A DNA stretch of 64,000 nt from Isoetes taiwanensis (taxonomy: Eukaryota; Streptophyta; Lycopodiopsida; Isoetales; Isoetaceae). This document shows positions 62,609-64,000 of the stretch, piece by piece. Within the stretch, counting starts at the first letter, position 1; each line of letters begins with the position of its first letter. The stretch spans positions 1,647,237 through 1,711,236 of the forward strand of contig JAJEKV010000113.1 of assembly GCA_021234155.1 (NCBI GenBank), given 5' to 3'. The notes beneath the pieces were generated by a model. That model was not told the DNA's origin. It worked only from the letters and a program-made list of their open reading frames with translations, and made no database searches. A program made the position numbers and the translations under genes.

Positions 62609-63489
62609 CTACCAGCCTCAAAGATATTGTAGGTACTAGTTAAACCCCTTCCATAACGATCCGTTCTGGAAATTCTTAGCATGATGGCATTATCAGCCAC
62701 CAAAGCATAAGGGATCGGGCCTCGCAAAGTCAGAAGTCTTATGCTCTTTATTTACATATCGCATTCTTTCGATCCGCCTGTCAAGAACTCCTAGCTCTCT
62801 AAGAGTAGACCTTTAATTCCCTCAAGATTCCAAATAATCTTCATTCCTGTGATTTATTTTGGATCGTCATAACCCCCACCATTTTCCTCGGCTTTCATAA
62901 TTTGGTAGGGGCCGTGCCATTCCACCCCAACCAACTAAGGGTTAAAAAGGAGAGGGTTTGTGAGCTGTAATTTTATAAACTTCTAACCTTTTATCAACAG
63001 TTCCAAGGCAACAAGGTGTTGCCTCTTTTTTTTCATGCAAGTAACCAGCAAGTACATTCTCCTAAATTTGTAACTAATCTATAATTCCTAAGTCGCCATC
63101 GCTGTTTTCCTCGCAAATTTCCAAACACATGATATTCCCTAGAGGCACCACATTTTGCAAATTTCCAAACATATTATATCTCTAGGAGGTAACCGGCTAC
63201 TTGGCAAGGACGCCTCACACCGCATTATGTTGATCCACTAATGTCTATTTTGGCGGTAATATTAGGTTTCAATGCTAAGGTCAAAACGGGCTTCTCCATA
63301 GCCAATAACATGTTCGGTGGAATGAAACTAAGATCCAATGTCATAAGATCTACTTTGGCGCTTGAACACAAAAGAATTCCACATTGATCTACCCCAGATA
63401 AAGCATCAACATTTTCAAATACCATTAGAAGCATATTGTTTCTCGTACCCTTTTGCATGAATAAATGTACTCTGAGAAATAACATGGAT

Positions 63490-64000
63490 TTACGATTTTA
63501 ACAAAACTCCTGATTTTACCTTAATCAAAGCCTAATCATGGTCAACAGTCGTAGGTGGGCGGCACTTCGAAGCCATCAACCTCTGGACTGCCTGCTACAT
63601 TCTAAATTCTAGATATAGTAAATCGACTCTTACTCGTATCATCCGGTTAACACAGAGCGAATGTTGTGTCCCATGCTTTTAGTAAGACATCCAACTAGCT
63701 AAGTACCAACATTAGACATAAATTCAAAGTTTCCAAAAGGATTTTTTAAATCGCCCGCGATAGTTTATATTAACATTTCTAGTCATATGAGCAAAGTTAT
63801 TTCGCTGGTTACGCCTAATCTTCATCGAGGTCTTGAACCCATCGGCATCAGTGCCGTGGGGTTCACAACCAGAATGCCAACTCCTTATAAAAAACATTTG
63901 ATCATTGAATTCCCTTTTTATGCACCGTTTATATCTTATGCGCAGTGTTACATAACCTTTAATATAAATAACCAGCAATGTAACTGAATCAAGCATACCA
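63490..64000. other. window end, no gene recognised
   Basis: Short overlapping frames on both strands (63724-63996) with no family motif. It may be the 5' part of the degraded LINE or flanking DNA. Confidence 0.35.

Larger units (their letters stand above)
59341..63485 (-). mobile_element. badly degraded minus-strand LINE
   Basis: The 3' end is set at 59341, where six T residues precede gagggtaagaatatg, like the end of the LINE at 17.78 kb. Pieces of ORF2 follow in the right order on the minus strand. There is an RT-like block with MGF, SFRL and GIRGECPL at 61311-61580, an endonuclease-like block with LWKEIMDWVIG...WVLGDDSNM at 62399-62608, and an adjoining frame at 62202-62423 with RYRFYVANKID in the place of LDRFYV. 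Possible earlier endonuclease sequence lies at 63225-63485. Every piece is in a different frame. Confidence 0.5.

Overview
This window looks like nuclear DNA from a land plant with a large, repeat-rich genome. The evidence is L1-type LINEs with plant-style ORF1 zinc knuckles, LTR elements with TG...CA ends and 5-bp target duplications, an intron-containing promoter/5'UTR with a G-box, and very sparse coding sequence. I cannot name the species; a fern, lycophyte or other large-genome plant would fit. No rRNA gene, intact tRNA gene, CRISPR array or bacterial-style operon was seen.

Layout. 1-5.6 kb: intergenic DNA with a cluster of LINE 3' ends on the minus strand that finish in GGAA/TTCC tetranucleotides rather than poly(A). 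5.6-7.1 kb: the one convincing host gene, an AT-hook protein whose ATG is the first codon after a 5'UTR intron. 7.1-10.1 kb: apparently non-coding, perhaps introns. 10.1-15.9 kb: a segment duplicated at 54.2-56.0 kb; the first copy carries about 3.9 kb of extra retroelement sequence, including a 1,044-bp insertion flanked by a 40-bp target duplication. 16.2-16.6 kb: a probable solo Copia-like LTR. 17.5-23.0 kb: an LTR of a minus-strand LTR element, split by a nearly intact, 5'-truncated L1 LINE. 25.56-30.71 kb: a complete minus-strand LTR retrotransposon (LTRs about 1.68 kb, TSD CATAC) that encodes only a gag-like zinc-knuckle protein and no polymerase, so it is TR-GAG-like. 30.8-40.6 kb: a plus-strand LINE whose first ~3.06 kb (ORF1 plus the start of the endonuclease) is tandemly duplicated. 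40.9-53.8 kb: a ~440-bp repeat interrupted by a three-copy array of a ~4.1-kb unit. 54-64 kb: the second copy of the 10-16 kb segment, AT-rich DNA, and a badly degraded minus-strand LINE.

How the parts relate. The window is mostly nested retroelements: a LINE in an LTR, a tailed element in an older segment, a gag-only LTR element next to a LINE. The gag-only element and the truncated LINEs would depend on enzymes supplied elsewhere in the genome.

Data caution. Copies of the same repeat differ by small indels and substitutions concentrated at CTG/CAG and CG-containing triplets. The damage is light in the first ~28 kb (a 747-codon RT frame is intact) and heavy after about 29 kb. I suspect systematic consensus error at methylated cytosines, so missing reading frames in the right half should not be taken as proof of pseudogenes.
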